Origin: Nitrospira sp. | GTDB lineage: Bacteria; Nitrospirota; Nitrospiria; Nitrospirales; Nitrospiraceae | Assembly: GCA_020846195.1 (NCBI GenBank) | Contig: JADLEJ010000009.1 | Coordinates: 83,835-147,834 of the forward strand | Direction of reading: 5' to 3' | Length of the DNA stretch: 64,000 bases | In this document: in pieces, positions 36,044 to 46,800 of the stretch | Layout: every line of letters starts with the position of its first letter | Numbering within the stretch: position 1 is the stretch's first letter | Notes under the pieces: model-generated | What the model saw: the letters and a program-made list of their open reading frames with translations, nothing else | The model's database searches: none | Told to the model about the DNA's origin: nothing | Made by a program: the position numbers and the translations under genes

Positions 36044-36780
36044 GCGGATCGAAGCGGCCATATGGGTGGGTGAACATTCTGATCTCGCCATCCGGGGTGT
36101 GCTTGTCAGAATTGATGGTGGCCTTAACCATAGGCACGCTGGTTTTGGCGGGTAGTCTGGAAGCCTTCAACATTGTGCAGGCGCAGGCGGTTCGGCAGCA
36201 GCGCATCATGGCCGCCCAGCAAGAGATGCGGTTGGGATTGGAAGTCTTCGAACAGGAAGTGCGGATGGCTTCGTCGTCGGCCATCGCCATTGCCAGATCC
36301 GATCGCTTTGAGTTTTCCGCCAACATTCATGGGTTGCGGACGGTGACAACTGGCTCTGTCGCGGCCGGCCAAACGGTTTTGCCGGTGCAGAACGGCAGTG
36401 GGTGGGAAGCAGGCAAATCCGTGGTGCTCTGTGGAGTGAGTCGCTGTGAATACTCTCGACTGGGGAGTGCTGGCCAGCGCAGCCAGCTCCTGCTGAGTGG
36501 TCCGGTTGGGGGAACTTATCCGGCCGGTGCGTCGGTAGAGGTGCGCAATCGAGTGACGTACTACACCAGGATGGATGATCGAGATCGCATGCAGCTGATG
36601 CGGCAGATCGATGGCGGGGCTGGAGTATTGATCGGCGATCTACAGTCGGTGCGGCTGTCGTACTGGGATGAGTGGGGGCAGGCCAGCGCAAACATCGGTC
36701 GAATTGTTCGTGTCGCAGTGGAGCTTGTGCCGATTGCCGGCGACCCTAAGGTGGTTCGAGATGTCACGGTGCGCTCCTAG
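36040..36780 (+). CDS. PilW/GspJ-type pseudopilin, first set
   Basis: 246 residues from ATG 36040. The signal reads SPSGVCLSELMVALTIGTLVLAG: unusually Val at +1 and a Cys at +2, but Glu at +5 is kept. The body holds the PilW layout (EMRLGLEVFEQEVRMA) and two cysteines (VLCGVSRCEY) likely to form a disulfide. It ends VRDVTVRS. Confidence 0.85.
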   Translation: MSGSKRPYGWVNILISPSGVCLSELMVALTIGTLVLAGSLEAFNIVQAQAVRQQRIMAAQQEMRLGLEVFEQEVRMASSSAIAIARSDRFEFSANIHGLRTVTTGSVAAGQTVLPVQNGSGWEAGKSVVLCGVSRCEYSRLGSAGQRSQLLLSGPVGGTYPAGASVEVRNRVTYYTRMDDRDRMQLMRQIDGGAGVLIGDLQSVRLSYWDEWGQASANIGRIVRVAVELVPIAGDPKVVRDVTVRS

Positions 36781-36806
36781 CCATCGGATGAAAGGAGTCG
36801 GGGACC

Positions 36807-38276
36807 ATGAAGATCGTTCCGCGTTCATCGCACGAACAGGGTATCGCGCTGTTGGGGGTTATCATCCTTGCGTTGGTGCTGGCGCTGGTCGGCGCGGCGC
36901 TGCTCGATCTGGCAGGGCAAGAGGCATCGAGCGCTTCTGGAGCAGCCGAGGCCGCCGTAGCTCAGGCTGTTGCCGATGCGGCGCAGGATGTGGTCGTTGC
37001 CTGGTTTCATCGTCCGTCCACTAGTCCACCTGCAGTGGCGGCACTCTTGGCCAAACGGCAGTCGTTATCGGATGGAAGTCCCTCATTCTTCGACCTGGCT
37101 GGCCGGTCTCAATTCACTGGGACGGCCGATCATCCGGATGTGTTGCTTAATGCGTCACGGAGCATCGACCAACAGCTGTTGAACGATGCAGGCATAGGTA
37201 TGTTTCGATCCTTGGAGGATCTCGGCTCAGTGCAAGAGCTGAAGGTCTATGCCCCGGGCGCACCCGGGTTGCTCTGTACGGTCGATGCAACTGTCACGAC
37301 GGCGAATTCGTCCACAAGACATAGGGTCTCGATGCAACTTGGCGCCGTGGACATTCCGGCATTGCGGGCCGGGATCCAGGTTGGAGGAAGTCTTGGCCTG
37401 CCGCAGATTGCACCAGAGTCAGGCGCGCTGGTGCATTGGGGAGATCTGACGGTCGGTGGCGACTTGACTGTGCAGCGGATGGAGGATCTTCCCTTGCAGA
37501 GCGACAGCGCACCGGTGACAGGTGCGAGTTATCGCGACATGTCTCATCGCGAAGATCGATGGTCGTCAATGTGGATCGGAGGGCCAATTTATTTCATGCA
37601 GCTTTCTCCGGGGCAGAGCAGTAGTGTCGTGCTTCCTCTCAATGTCCATGCGAATCGGCATCCGGCTCCCGGAGTGCGGAGAGATCGCTGGGGGTATGAA
37701 CAGCTTAAGCAACTGGCCAAGCAACATGGCGCCTATTTGGCTATCGATCGGGATGGCCTCCTCTATTCAAGTGGGTCGGTAGAGCCGGGGCATGGTGTGG
37801 CGCCAGACGACTATCTGCGCTCGCGCAGCGTGGGCGATGCCCGAGGGCTTATCTTTATTGACACGCTGGATCAGAAGGCTCCGCGAGCCGATAACCTTGG
37901 GGTGGTTCGATTGAGCGCGGCTTATCTTGAAGCGGTCCTTGTTGTGCAGGGCCATATCATGATGGGGCCGGTTGGATCGGGGCAGTCTCTGTCTGTATTG
38001 AGCCCTCCTGCAAGAGGAAGCGCAGAGACCGGGAGCCGGACCGCCGTGCAACTCTCGAACATTCATCTGAATGGAGCGCTCTATGCCGCTGGGAATATCA
38101 CCCTCGATCGCTCCATACGAGCGTTCGGGGCGGTAGTGGCTGACGGCACGATTGCGACCGCTTATCCTGGGGTAACGATGGAGCTGTGGTACGACCATGA
38201 AATGGGGCGAGGGTTGTTTCGCGGAGTTCCGGTTGTCGTGCGCGCGCCTGGGACCTGGATGGTTCGATATGAATGA
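36807..38276 (+). CDS. Large PilX/GspK-like pseudopilin, first set
   Basis: 489 residues, far longer than PilX (about 200) and GspK (about 330). The N-terminus is EQGIALLGVIILALVLALVGAALLDL, a prepilin-type segment with Gly instead of Glu at +5, the hallmark of GspK and many PilX proteins, which sit at the tip. The C-terminal two thirds carry beta-rich segments with a polymer-forming look (VGGSLGLPQIAPESGALVHWGDLTVGGDLTV; LNGALYAAGNITLDRSIRAFGAV). I cannot name that domain. It overlaps the next gene by 8 bases. Confidence 0.8.
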   Translation: MKIVPRSSHEQGIALLGVIILALVLALVGAALLDLAGQEASSASGAAEAAVAQAVADAAQDVVVAWFHRPSTSPPAVAALLAKRQSLSDGSPSFFDLAGRSQFTGTADHPDVLLNASRSIDQQLLNDAGIGMFRSLEDLGSVQELKVYAPGAPGLLCTVDATVTTANSSTRHRVSMQLGAVDIPALRAGIQVGGSLGLPQIAPESGALVHWGDLTVGGDLTVQRMEDLPLQSDSAPVTGASYRDMSHREDRWSSMWIGGPIYFMQLSPGQSSSVVLPLNVHANRHPAPGVRRDRWGYEQLKQLAKQHGAYLAIDRDGLLYSSGSVEPGHGVAPDDYLRSRSVGDARGLIFIDTLDQKAPRADNLGVVRLSAAYLEAVLVVQGHIMMGPVGSGQSLSVLSPPARGSAETGSRTAVQLSNIHLNGALYAAGNITLDRSIRAFGAVVADGTIATAYPGVTMELWYDHEMGRGLFRGVPVVVRAPGTWMVRYE

Positions 38277-40116
38277 CGACGATGTGGCAGGCATGAGGAG
38301 AATGATGGAGGGTTCAAGCGAAAAACTCTCCGGCGCAATTTCCTCAGGCAATAGCGGTCTGCGAGCCGGCAAGCGTCCATCTGCTGGCATGGATCGAGCG
38401 CATCGTCTCCTTACGCTGCTGGCGACTCGCGGTGTGCTCAGCCAAGATGAGATGGAGGCGGCGCATGAAGCAGTACAGACGCAAGGTGTTGAGCTTGAGT
38501 CGCTGCTTTTCGACACCTATCACATTGCCAAGTCGGACTTCGGTGCCGCGCTCAGCGAGTATTTCAACTGTCCGTTTCTTGCGTACAATGACCGCGTCGT
38601 TCTAGAACCAGCGCTCTTCAAAAATCTGCGCGTTGAGTATCTTAAGAAAAGCGGGTGGGTGCCGATCAAGCGGCAAGGAACGACGGTAGAGATTCTGAGG
38701 ACAGACCCGCAGGACCTCGATAAAGATCCGGATATCCGGCGGGCGTTTCCACGGCTGACGATTCGGGTCGTGGTTGGCTTGAAACGCGATCTCGAAAAGT
38801 GGCTGCTTCTGGCCACGGAGCAGTCGGCTCGCGGGGCGATCGCCGATATTCTCGGCGAACTCGTGCATGAAGTTTGGAACGACGCCGACGGCAGCGTTCA
38901 ACAGATTACGGAGCATGATTCGGCCATTGTGCGATTGGCGAATCATCTGATTGCCGAGGCGGACCGGTTGGGGGCCTCGGATATTCATATTGAGCCCTAT
39001 TCGACCGGACGAGATATGGCGGTGCGCTTCCGAGTCGATGGCACCTGCTTCCCCTACATGAAAATTCCCTCTAGTTACCGCCGCGCAGTGGTGTCACGCA
39101 TCAAAATCATGGCCAATCTCGATATTGCGGAGCGGCGTAAACCACAGGACGGCAAGATCCGCTATCGCCTCGGAAAGGATCGTGATCTTGAGCTGCGCGT
39201 GGCCACGCTCCCTACGGCGGGGGAGAATGAAGATGTCACGCTGCGGCTCTTGACTGCAAAAACGCCGATGCTGTTGGAGGCCATGGAGTTTATGCCGGGC
39301 GTCTTGCAGGCCGTGAAGGAATTGGCCGAACGCCCGCAGGGCATTCTCCTTTGCGTGGGGCCGACCGGGTCCGGGAAAACGACGACTCTGCACGGCCTAT
39401 TGAAACAGGTGAATACCGATGCCCGAAAGATCGTGACGGCAGAGGATCCTATCGAGCTGACCCAGGAGGGGCTCCGTCAAGTGCAGGTGCATCCCAAGAT
39501 CGGCTTTACCTTTGCTGCGGCGATGAGAGCGTTCTTACGGGCCGATCCAGACGTCATCATGATCGGGGAGATGCGCGATAAAGAAACAGCGGATATTGCG
39601 ATTGAGGCGTCGCTGACAGGCCATTTGGTGATGAGCACGCTGCATACCAACAGTGCCGTTGAGACTGTGACGCGACTGTTGGACATGGGGTGCGATGCAT
39701 TCAATTTCTCCGATGCGATGCTCGGCGTGCTAGCGCAACGATTGTGCAAGCGCCTCTGCGTGCATTGCAAAGAGACCTATCGTCCCGATCGGCAGGAGTT
39801 TGACGATCTGGTTCAGGCGTATGGAGTAGGCGACTGGGATCGGGTGGGCGTCACGTATTCGCCGGAGCTGAGCCTCTATCGGGCGCAGGGGTGCGAGCGG
39901 TGCAATCAGAGCGGATTCAAAGGCCGGATGGCGCTGCACGAGTTGCTGGTCGGTTCCGATGAGGTGAAGCGGTGTATTCAGTCTCGAGCCAGAACGGCGG
40001 AGATTGCCGAAGTGGCAAAACGAGAGGGAATGACGACGTTACTGCAACACGGGATTCAGAAAGTCTTCGAAGGTGCCACAACCTATCGGCAAGTTCGCGC
40101 CGTGGCTGTGAAATAG
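38269..40116 (+). CDS. pilB: PilB/GspE-type assembly ATPase
   Basis: 615 residues from ATG 38269 (overlapping the previous stop). It powers pilin polymerisation. An N-terminal MshEN domain (about 30-170) precedes the ATPase: Walker A GPTGSGKTTTLHGLLKQ, Asp box DARKIVTAEDPIEL, Walker B DPDVIMIGEMRD, His box LTGHLVMSTLHTNSA, and the two CxxC zinc motifs (CVHCKE and CERCNQSGFKGR) that mark extension ATPases rather than PilT. No pilC or pilT is in the window. It is translationally coupled to the first pseudopilin set. Confidence 0.94.
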   Translation: MNDDDVAGMRRMMEGSSEKLSGAISSGNSGLRAGKRPSAGMDRAHRLLTLLATRGVLSQDEMEAAHEAVQTQGVELESLLFDTYHIAKSDFGAALSEYFNCPFLAYNDRVVLEPALFKNLRVEYLKKSGWVPIKRQGTTVEILRTDPQDLDKDPDIRRAFPRLTIRVVVGLKRDLEKWLLLATEQSARGAIADILGELVHEVWNDADGSVQQITEHDSAIVRLANHLIAEADRLGASDIHIEPYSTGRDMAVRFRVDGTCFPYMKIPSSYRRAVVSRIKIMANLDIAERRKPQDGKIRYRLGKDRDLELRVATLPTAGENEDVTLRLLTAKTPMLLEAMEFMPGVLQAVKELAERPQGILLCVGPTGSGKTTTLHGLLKQVNTDARKIVTAEDPIELTQEGLRQVQVHPKIGFTFAAAMRAFLRADPDVIMIGEMRDKETADIAIEASLTGHLVMSTLHTNSAVETVTRLLDMGCDAFNFSDAMLGVLAQRLCKRLCVHCKETYRPDRQEFDDLVQAYGVGDWDRVGVTYSPELSLYRAQGCERCNQSGFKGRMALHELLVGSDEVKRCIQSRARTAEIAEVAKREGMTTLLQHGIQKVFEGATTYRQVRAVAVK

Positions 40117-40454
40117 AAGCTGCCTCCGGCTTCTCTTTAATGACATAAAGTAAGTAGGTATTTTTCTTCTCGTGAGAGTTCCATCCTGTTGTCTGCGTTG
40201 GTTTGTCCCTCCATCGTTCATTCATCACCATAAATAGTGCGTCTTTCAGCCTTCGTGTAAGACTCTTATGCTTGACTGTCAGGGGAGGGCTGCGGATAGA
40301 AGTGCGAGATTGTGCGGAAATCTCGCCAAATTTTGTCGATCCATTGCGCGAAAAGCGACCAGCACGGACTTGATTCCATTGCTGGCAAGCATTGATAAAT
40401 CAAATGGTTATAGCGTATCGGCAACGGCATGCCCCTTGCTCAGTTGGGGGTGCC
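40117..40454 (+). other. 338-base intergenic region between the two pilin sets
   Basis: No gene seen. A weak 6-bp hairpin lies just after the pilB stop, without a long T run. TTGATT (40370-40375), an 18-base spacer and GATAAA (40394-40399) could be a promoter for the second set. The next gene may start as early as 40392, which would shorten this gap. Confidence 0.4.
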
Positions 40455-40970
40455 ATGCTGCACCCTCAATCGAAAAGACCGAGCAAGATCAGTTCGCAAG
40501 AAGGCGGATTTACCCTTCTTGAAATCATGATTACGGTTGTTATTGTTGGGATTGCCTCGGCATTGGCAGTTCCCAATCTGACGCTTATGTATGCCAAGTA
40601 CGAGCTCTATCAAGCCACCACAACGATTTATAACCGCCTTATTATGGCGCGTTCCGCTGCCATTAGCCGGAATGCCATGATCGTGGCTACTCCGGTCAAT
40701 ATACCGATGGGCCTAGACCAGGTGACGTTCACAGCTCCACTTGGAGCAGAAACGTTGCCGCTCAATGTGAAGTTTGTTCTGCCATTGCCCGTCAATCCAA
40801 TCGGGTATACGCCGAGAGGATTGAGCACGTCGCCTCTGGCGGCTCAGACAATTCAATTGCAAAGCGTACGTGACCCCAGTCTGATTTATACAATCTCGCT
40901 CGCGCCTTCAGGGAAGGTTACCTGGTGCCGGCAGGCCATCAATCCTTGCGTGATCAATGCGACATCATGA
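40455..40970 (+). CDS. GspH/FimT-type pseudopilin, second set
   Basis: 171 residues from ATG 40455 (an in-frame ATG at 40392 would give 192). Signal EGGFTLLEIMITVVIVGIASALAVPN, Glu at +5. FimT-like body with QATTTIYNRLIMARSAAISRNAMIV. The C-terminus has a Cys pair (CRQAINPC). The stop overlaps the next ATG by 4 bases. Confidence 0.88.
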   Translation: MLHPQSKRPSKISSQEGGFTLLEIMITVVIVGIASALAVPNLTLMYAKYELYQATTTIYNRLIMARSAAISRNAMIVATPVNIPMGLDQVTFTAPLGAETLPLNVKFVLPLPVNPIGYTPRGLSTSPLAAQTIQLQSVRDPSLIYTISLAPSGKVTWCRQAINPCVINATS

Positions 40971-41515
40971 GGAGAAGGAGCAGGCAACTCATGAAGGCAG
41001 GTAATGAAAAAGGGTTCACCTTGGTGGAGGTTCTCGTCTCCGCTGCGATCCTAGGTGTGGGTGTGATGGGCATGGCTGCCATGCAAGGCATATCGTTTAC
41101 GAAAAATGTCGATGCCAATGACCTTTCTATTATGACCAATGTTGCAGCCGATATGATGGAGCGGATTCAGAATAACCGGCAGTTTTCCTGGGCCTATCAT
41201 AATGTGGATACCACTGGGCCGGGAAATTGTTTGGTAGGTGGAATTCCAGCTCCCGCACCGGCCGCACCATTCTATTGGACCACTCCATCGACCGCCGCAA
41301 GGAGAGGGATTCAGGGCGATTGCGTGCAGTGGCGAACGCTGGTCTTGGCCTCGAATCTGTTGAATCCTCGCGGCACCGTCCAAGTCGTGCCGGTGTTGCC
41401 GGCCCGTGCCGATTCAAGTGCTGTCCAAGTGACCGTACGACTTCAATGGACAGAACGCACTTCAACGCAACGTGTCCGTGCGGTGGCGTTTCAGACCGTG
41501 ATAGAGCCGGAATAG
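40967..41515 (+). CDS. PilV-type minor pilin, second set
   Basis: 182 residues; ATG 40967 overlaps the previous stop, but an in-frame ATG at 40991, preceded by AGGAGAAGGAG, is an equally good start. Signal EKGFTLVEVLVSAAILGVGVMGMAAMQ. It matches PilV: NVAADMMERIQNN is the typical helix after the membrane segment. It probably joins the minor pilin tip complex with the next two proteins and PilY1. Confidence 0.92.
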   Translation: MRRRSRQLMKAGNEKGFTLVEVLVSAAILGVGVMGMAAMQGISFTKNVDANDLSIMTNVAADMMERIQNNRQFSWAYHNVDTTGPGNCLVGGIPAPAPAAPFYWTTPSTAARRGIQGDCVQWRTLVLASNLLNPRGTVQVVPVLPARADSSAVQVTVRLQWTERTSTQRVRAVAFQTVIEPE

Positions 41516-41531
41516 AGGGTACCGAGTGGGT

Positions 41532-42788
41532 ATGTATAAAACGAGAGCGCAGGGGGTGCCCATGGGGCGATTGCTGGATGTGCAGGAGCATGGCCAGAAG
41601 GGCTTCACGCTCATGGAGGTCATGGTTGCAACGATGATGACCACCGCTATTGTGGCGGCGGGGTTCAGCGCGCTTGTTGTGAGTCAGAAGAGTGCGCGCA
41701 TTACCGGACAGATCGGGCAGACCCAGGCGACTGCGCGAACCGCTCTCGACATGATTACGGCGGATCTGAAGCTGGCTGGATTCGGGATGCGGGGGCTAAC
41801 AACGGCTGTAGGTGGATGTCGTGTCAATGGCACCCCGTCGGCGCTGATTCCTGGCGACAATAATCCTCTGGGCGCAGACTTCGGATCCGACACTGTTTCT
41901 ATGGTCGTTCCAATGACGAATTCGATTGTCGCAGTGGGGCCGCTTTGGCAGGTTTCTCTTCCGCCTGGAGGAATTATTGGCGGGTTAGGCGGGTCGATTG
42001 CCAATGTTCCGATGCCGGCCAATGCCACAAACGCGATGGCCAACGCAATTCCTGGTGGCGCGGCTGCCCTTCTCGGTATGCCGGTTTCTTTGGGAGGCGT
42101 GTCTGGTTCGGTCATTCAAGCCGTGAATGCCGGAGGGCTGACATTGAACCCAGCTATTCCTGGACCGGTTGCATTCGGCGGTGGCACTCAGGTCTATCTG
42201 CTTCAGTGCATCACCTATCAAGTGATTCCTCCTCCCGACGCACTCAATCTTTGCCAAGGATCTGCGCCTTGCTTGGTACGAGGGGCTGTTCCCATTGCCA
42301 TGGTGGGTCCTGGCGGACCGCCGAACTGCAATCAGAATAATTCGGGTTGTATTCCCATCATGGATGGAGTGGAAGACCTTCAGCTGGCCTATGCCTGCGA
42401 CGGCTGCGATCCTCGCGTGAATAACGGGATTCCTGACTTGCAGCCGGATGACCTGAATTTATCCAATCAGTTTGACCAGGCCGATTTCATTACCGATCGG
42501 AACTGGTTTGGCACGGCAGGACCATACGGCACGTACATGACTCCGAGCAAAATACGATTGGTTCAAGTCAACATCGTCGCCCGCGAAACCCGAGCCGATC
42601 AGGGCATGGGAGAAGGTAATTCCACTCCGGTGCATAACATGGCGATTCCTGTGGTCAGCGACCACAACCATGCGAATGGCGTGTTTGCCCTCGGTGATAA
42701 TGCCTCCCCGGCGCAGCAAGCGGCGTACTTTCAGTTTCGCCGGCGCATCTTGACCAGGACCATCGAACTCCGCAACCAAAGGCTGTAA
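41532..42788 (+). CDS. PilW-type minor pilin, second set
   Basis: 418 residues from ATG 41532 (GTG two codons earlier possible). Signal QKGFTLMEVMVATMMTTAIVAAGFSAL. Typical PilW N-terminal helix (TARTALDMITADLKLAGFGMRG), then a long beta-rich body with several Cys pairs and the conserved GIPIMDGVEDLQLAYACD-type region (here CIPIMDGVEDLQLAY). It ends RRRILTRTIELRNQRL, again PilW-like. Confidence 0.93.
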   Translation: MYKTRAQGVPMGRLLDVQEHGQKGFTLMEVMVATMMTTAIVAAGFSALVVSQKSARITGQIGQTQATARTALDMITADLKLAGFGMRGLTTAVGGCRVNGTPSALIPGDNNPLGADFGSDTVSMVVPMTNSIVAVGPLWQVSLPPGGIIGGLGGSIANVPMPANATNAMANAIPGGAAALLGMPVSLGGVSGSVIQAVNAGGLTLNPAIPGPVAFGGGTQVYLLQCITYQVIPPPDALNLCQGSAPCLVRGAVPIAMVGPGGPPNCNQNNSGCIPIMDGVEDLQLAYACDGCDPRVNNGIPDLQPDDLNLSNQFDQADFITDRNWFGTAGPYGTYMTPSKIRLVQVNIVARETRADQGMGEGNSTPVHNMAIPVVSDHNHANGVFALGDNASPAQQAAYFQFRRRILTRTIELRNQRL

Positions 42789-42790
42789 TC

Positions 42791-43408
42791 ATGTTGACCT
42801 GTCATACGACATCGGGCAAAGGCTGGCTGTGCTGTGACGAACGAGGGACGTCGTTCATGACGGTCATGCTGTTGATGTTGATCGCCGGCTCCCTCGGGGT
42901 TGCTGCGTTAACCATGAGTGGGCTTGAAAATTCGATGGCAGGCTCGATTCGCATGGTCGAAGAGGGCACAAGCGCTGCGGAGTCCTGTGTCGGAACTGCG
43001 GTTCGCGCGATCCGATTGACAATGGATGATCCGCAAATGTCGGCGGAAGCGGCGGTTCTTATTGCTCCGCTGGGCCCCGTGCCTGCACTCAATCAGGCGG
43101 TGTTCACGCAGGAAATAAATGGAACGCTCAGAAATAATTCAGACGTCGCGGTAGGGGCTGGCAACGCGCCCAATCTCACAATGAATGTGAACGGCTATGT
43201 TGTGAACGGGGATATCGATTTCCTCTATTCCAAGCAAAGAGCCGGGAGTGACTTTGCCGATTCGGACAAGCCGACCTTCGATCAGTTCTACCGCGTAGAT
43301 TGTGTGGCGGCAAACGCAGCGACTGGAGCCACCAGCCGAGTCATCGTAACCTTCGATTGCTTGAATACTACCGGCGAAGGCTGTGTAAAGCGAGGAAGCA
43401 ATGGCTAA
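42791..43408 (+). CDS. PilX-type minor pilin, second set
   Basis: 205 residues, 2 bases after PilW. The membrane segment is ERGTSFMTVMLLMLIAGSLGVAALTMSGLENSMAGS; Thr replaces Glu at +5, as is common in PilX. The residues after it (ENSMAGS...EEGTSAAESCVGTAV) fit the PilX_N pattern in which the helix carries E-N and A-A-E. C-terminal cysteines suggest a disulfide. Confidence 0.88.
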   Translation: MLTCHTTSGKGWLCCDERGTSFMTVMLLMLIAGSLGVAALTMSGLENSMAGSIRMVEEGTSAAESCVGTAVRAIRLTMDDPQMSAEAAVLIAPLGPVPALNQAVFTQEINGTLRNNSDVAVGAGNAPNLTMNVNGYVVNGDIDFLYSKQRAGSDFADSDKPTFDQFYRVDCVAANAATGATSRVIVTFDCLNTTGEGCVKRGSNG

Positions 43409-43793
43409 GGGGCAATTTGGAATGAGCGACTGGGTCACGAATCCTCAAAGGAAGAAGAGTGGCCGTATTTTGATGCGGTGGCGTGGCGTGGCGACTGGTT
43501 GTTTGGTCGTGGCCGCGGTTGTTTTCATAGCTGCTCCTTCATCGAGTCACGCCGATGAGCCATTTCCAGCGGCCATGGCGAGTTATCCGATGGGGAAAAT
43601 TACATCGATTCACGAAACGACATTTCAGATTGATGGGCGGACAGTCGGTCTTGCGCCGGAGGCCGTATTGGTCGATCGCCATGGCGATCCGTTGCCGCCA
43701 GCTGCCCTGAGAGTCGATATCGATGTGAAGTATCACATCCAAAAGGGAACGACCGACAAAATCGATTGGATGTTGCTGATTCTGCCTGAATAA
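43401..43793 (+). CDS. Small exported protein of the pilus operon
   Basis: 130 residues from ATG 43401; the real start could be 43422 or 43473, the last giving a cleaner signal peptide (RWRGVATGCLVVAAVVFIAAPSSSHA). The mature part is about 80 residues, all-beta in appearance: YPMGKITSIHETTFQIDGRTVGLAPEAVLVDRHGDPLP, then DIDVKYHIQKG. I do not recognise the family; it recalls a small OB/SH3-like fold. It is overlapped by pilX and 61 bases from pilY1, so a role in the pilus tip is inferred from context. Confidence 0.75.
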   Translation: MAKGQFGMSDWVTNPQRKKSGRILMRWRGVATGCLVVAAVVFIAAPSSSHADEPFPAAMASYPMGKITSIHETTFQIDGRTVGLAPEAVLVDRHGDPLPPAALRVDIDVKYHIQKGTTDKIDWMLLILPE

Positions 43794-43854
43794 GAAAAAC
43801 CTGAGGAACGCAATGCGCGATCGTATGTTGCGGGGAGTGAAAATGGAGGGTGCC

Positions 43855-46800
43855 ATGAAACGCCGGAAGATCGCATTTCGTGGAGCCGTTATTGCCGCGC
43901 TGGCCTGTGCTCTTTGGGGGCCAAGTGCCGGCTCCGCCCAGACGATGGATCAGTACTATGCGGTTCCTCCATTTGTGAGCGACCAGGTGCTCCCGAACAT
44001 CATTCTGCTGCTCGATAACTCCGGCAGTATGAGCGGATTGTCCTGCGATCGGAATGATGACGGGGACTGTGGGGATGCTGCCGACCAAGCATTTGCCAAG
44101 GCCACAGCGTATTCTGGCTACTTCGATTCACTTACTTGTTATACCTATGACACGACGGACACACGTTTTGAACCAGCTTCGACGAAACCCCTTCTTTCTA
44201 CGGATTGCACGACCACTCAATGGGACGGCAACTTTTTGAATTGGGCGACCTTTAGGCGATTCGATGCATTGAAAAAAGCTATGATCGGCGGCGACTGTTT
44301 TGTGGCACGGGCAGCGGATGGTACGTGTCCTGCGAGCGGAACGCCAGCGCTGAAGACGGTTCGCGCACAAGCATCGGGCATCAATACCGAGTTAGCATCG
44401 ATAGCGATTGGGGCACTGGTTGGGAGAATTCCCTTGGCGGACAGAGCCGCTGGTCCGGGGACGGTATACTTCGGAACGGCCGCCGCCTATTTTTGTGTCG
44501 ATAACGATAGCTCCTTCGATAGCAATTGCAGCGACGGCTATAGCCAACGGAAATACGAACTGAAGATTGGGTACAGCACGGAGCCTGCAGGAGTTATTCA
44601 GCAGATCGGCGCTCAGGCGAGGTTCGGCTTATTCGAGTTCAAGCCGGCCGGCGACGGCGCTAGAATGCTGGTGGGGGTTGGGTCGCGTCAATCGATCGAT
44701 TTCAGCGGCGGCACAGTCGAAACATTTAATACGAACGTTGCGGCGATGGTCGATGCGGTGCAAGAGTCGTTTCCCTCGACTTGGACACCGCTCTCCGAGT
44801 CGCTCTACGAGACTGTTCGATATGTTGCGCAGATTAATTCCACCTATCTTCCCGGATCATACGTGTTTCCCATCGCCTTTTCCGGCGGCAACTCCAATGG
44901 AGTGAGTTTTGCCGCCAATGGTGTTGGCTCTATCGGAACATCGGAAATCTCGGCTCTGACCGGCACGGAAGCTTGCCCTACTGGGTATATTGCCAACGCC
45001 TGCGGTCGCGATCCATTTTTCTTCGGGAGCAACCATACGCCGCCCTGGGCTTCAACATCGACTCAGGTGACCTGTTGTAAGACCTTTGTCATTCTAGTCA
45101 CGGATGGAGCGCCGACGCAGGATACGAATATCCCCATCGGGCTGCGAGATTATGCGCACGGGCAGCATGGGCAGCATTGCGTTGGCGGCACTACGGTAAT
45201 TCATGCGCCGAATGGAACCTGCAATACGAATCAGGGGACACCTGCAGCCACACTTCTTGGCGAGCATAAGACCGATTACGCGAGCAGCGGCAATCACTAT
45301 CTTGACGACGTAGCTTTCTGGGCCCACACGAACGATTTGCGCCCATGCAGCGGGACAGCTGACGGGACTATTCCGGTATTGGGGGTGACAGGCCATTGCT
45401 TGCAAGGCTTTCAGAACATCACGTTCTATACCTTCTTTGCCTTCGGAAATATTGCCGGTCGAGAGATCTTGATGCATGCCGCGCGGCTTGGCGGATTTGA
45501 AGACACTAACGGAAATAATCTCCCGGACTTGACGTCGGAGTGGGACAAGGTTATTAACGCGACGGGCGCGCCAGGGACCGACGGGATTCCGGATAATTAT
45601 TTTGAATCTTCCAACGTGGATGACCTGCAAGACCGTTTGATGGCGGCGATTACCGCGATTCTACGAAAGAGCGCGTCAGGTACATCGATTTCAGTGTTGG
45701 CGACATCATCCACGGGTGAAGGGTCTATCTATCAGGCCTATTTCTTTACAACCGATGTGGGGCAGAGCGGTGCCAATGTGAAATGGACGGGGTATACCCA
45801 CGCCTTGTTTGTCGATACGTTCGGGAACTTCCGCGAGGATACCAACCAGGATGGAGTACTGACCTACGAGCTAGACCGCATCATTGTGAGCCGGTACGAC
45901 AACGATCCGTCCAGTCCAAACTATCAAAAGGTGATGGTTGACAAGTTTGAGGATGTCAGTCCGGCGGATGGTGTTGCCGATAGCGCTACACCGGTATTTA
46001 CCGGCGACCTGCGCTCGGTATTGCCGATATGGGAAGCGGGGAAAGAACTGGCGCTGGGGACGTCAGCCTCTCGAAAAATTTTGACCTGGGTCGATCCTGA
46101 TAACGATGGCGTAGTCGACGCGGGCGAACAAATTGACTTTACGACGGCTAACTGTGCGGCACTGCGTGACTATCTCCGGTATGCAGGCGATGCCTGCTCA
46201 GGCTCGAGTAATGCCATGAATTTGATCAACTTCATTCGGGGGGATGAGGTGGCTGGGTTGCGGACACGCATGTTGGAAGTCCCTGTTGGAAGCGGCAATT
46301 TCAAAGTGTGGAGACTTGGAGATCCCATTCATTCGACTCCCACGGTCGTTGCGGCGCCAAAAGCACGCTATGACTTGGCGTATGGAGATTCAACGTACAC
46401 CGCGTTTTACTCGCAGTATCGTACAAGGCGACAGGTTGTCTATGTGGGAGCCAACGACGGTATGCTCCACGCATTCAATGGGGGCTTCTACCACAAAGGG
46501 GATAATCCAGCGACCGCTGCGACGGTCGAGCATGGGTGGTATACGAAAAATAAGATAGACAACTCCAGCGGCCCTAACCTTGGCGCTGAGCTGTGGTCGT
46601 TTATTCCGCATCAACTGTTACCGCAGTTGCAGTGGTTGGCCCGGACAGATTACACGCACGTCTATTATGTCGATTTGAAGCCGACGATCACGGAGGCGCG
46701 AGTCTTCACGCCTGATGCCGACCATCCCGGCGGATGGGGCACGATTCTCATTGGAGGGTTCCGGATGGGCGGCAGCTGCGGGCAATGCGCAATCGGACTT

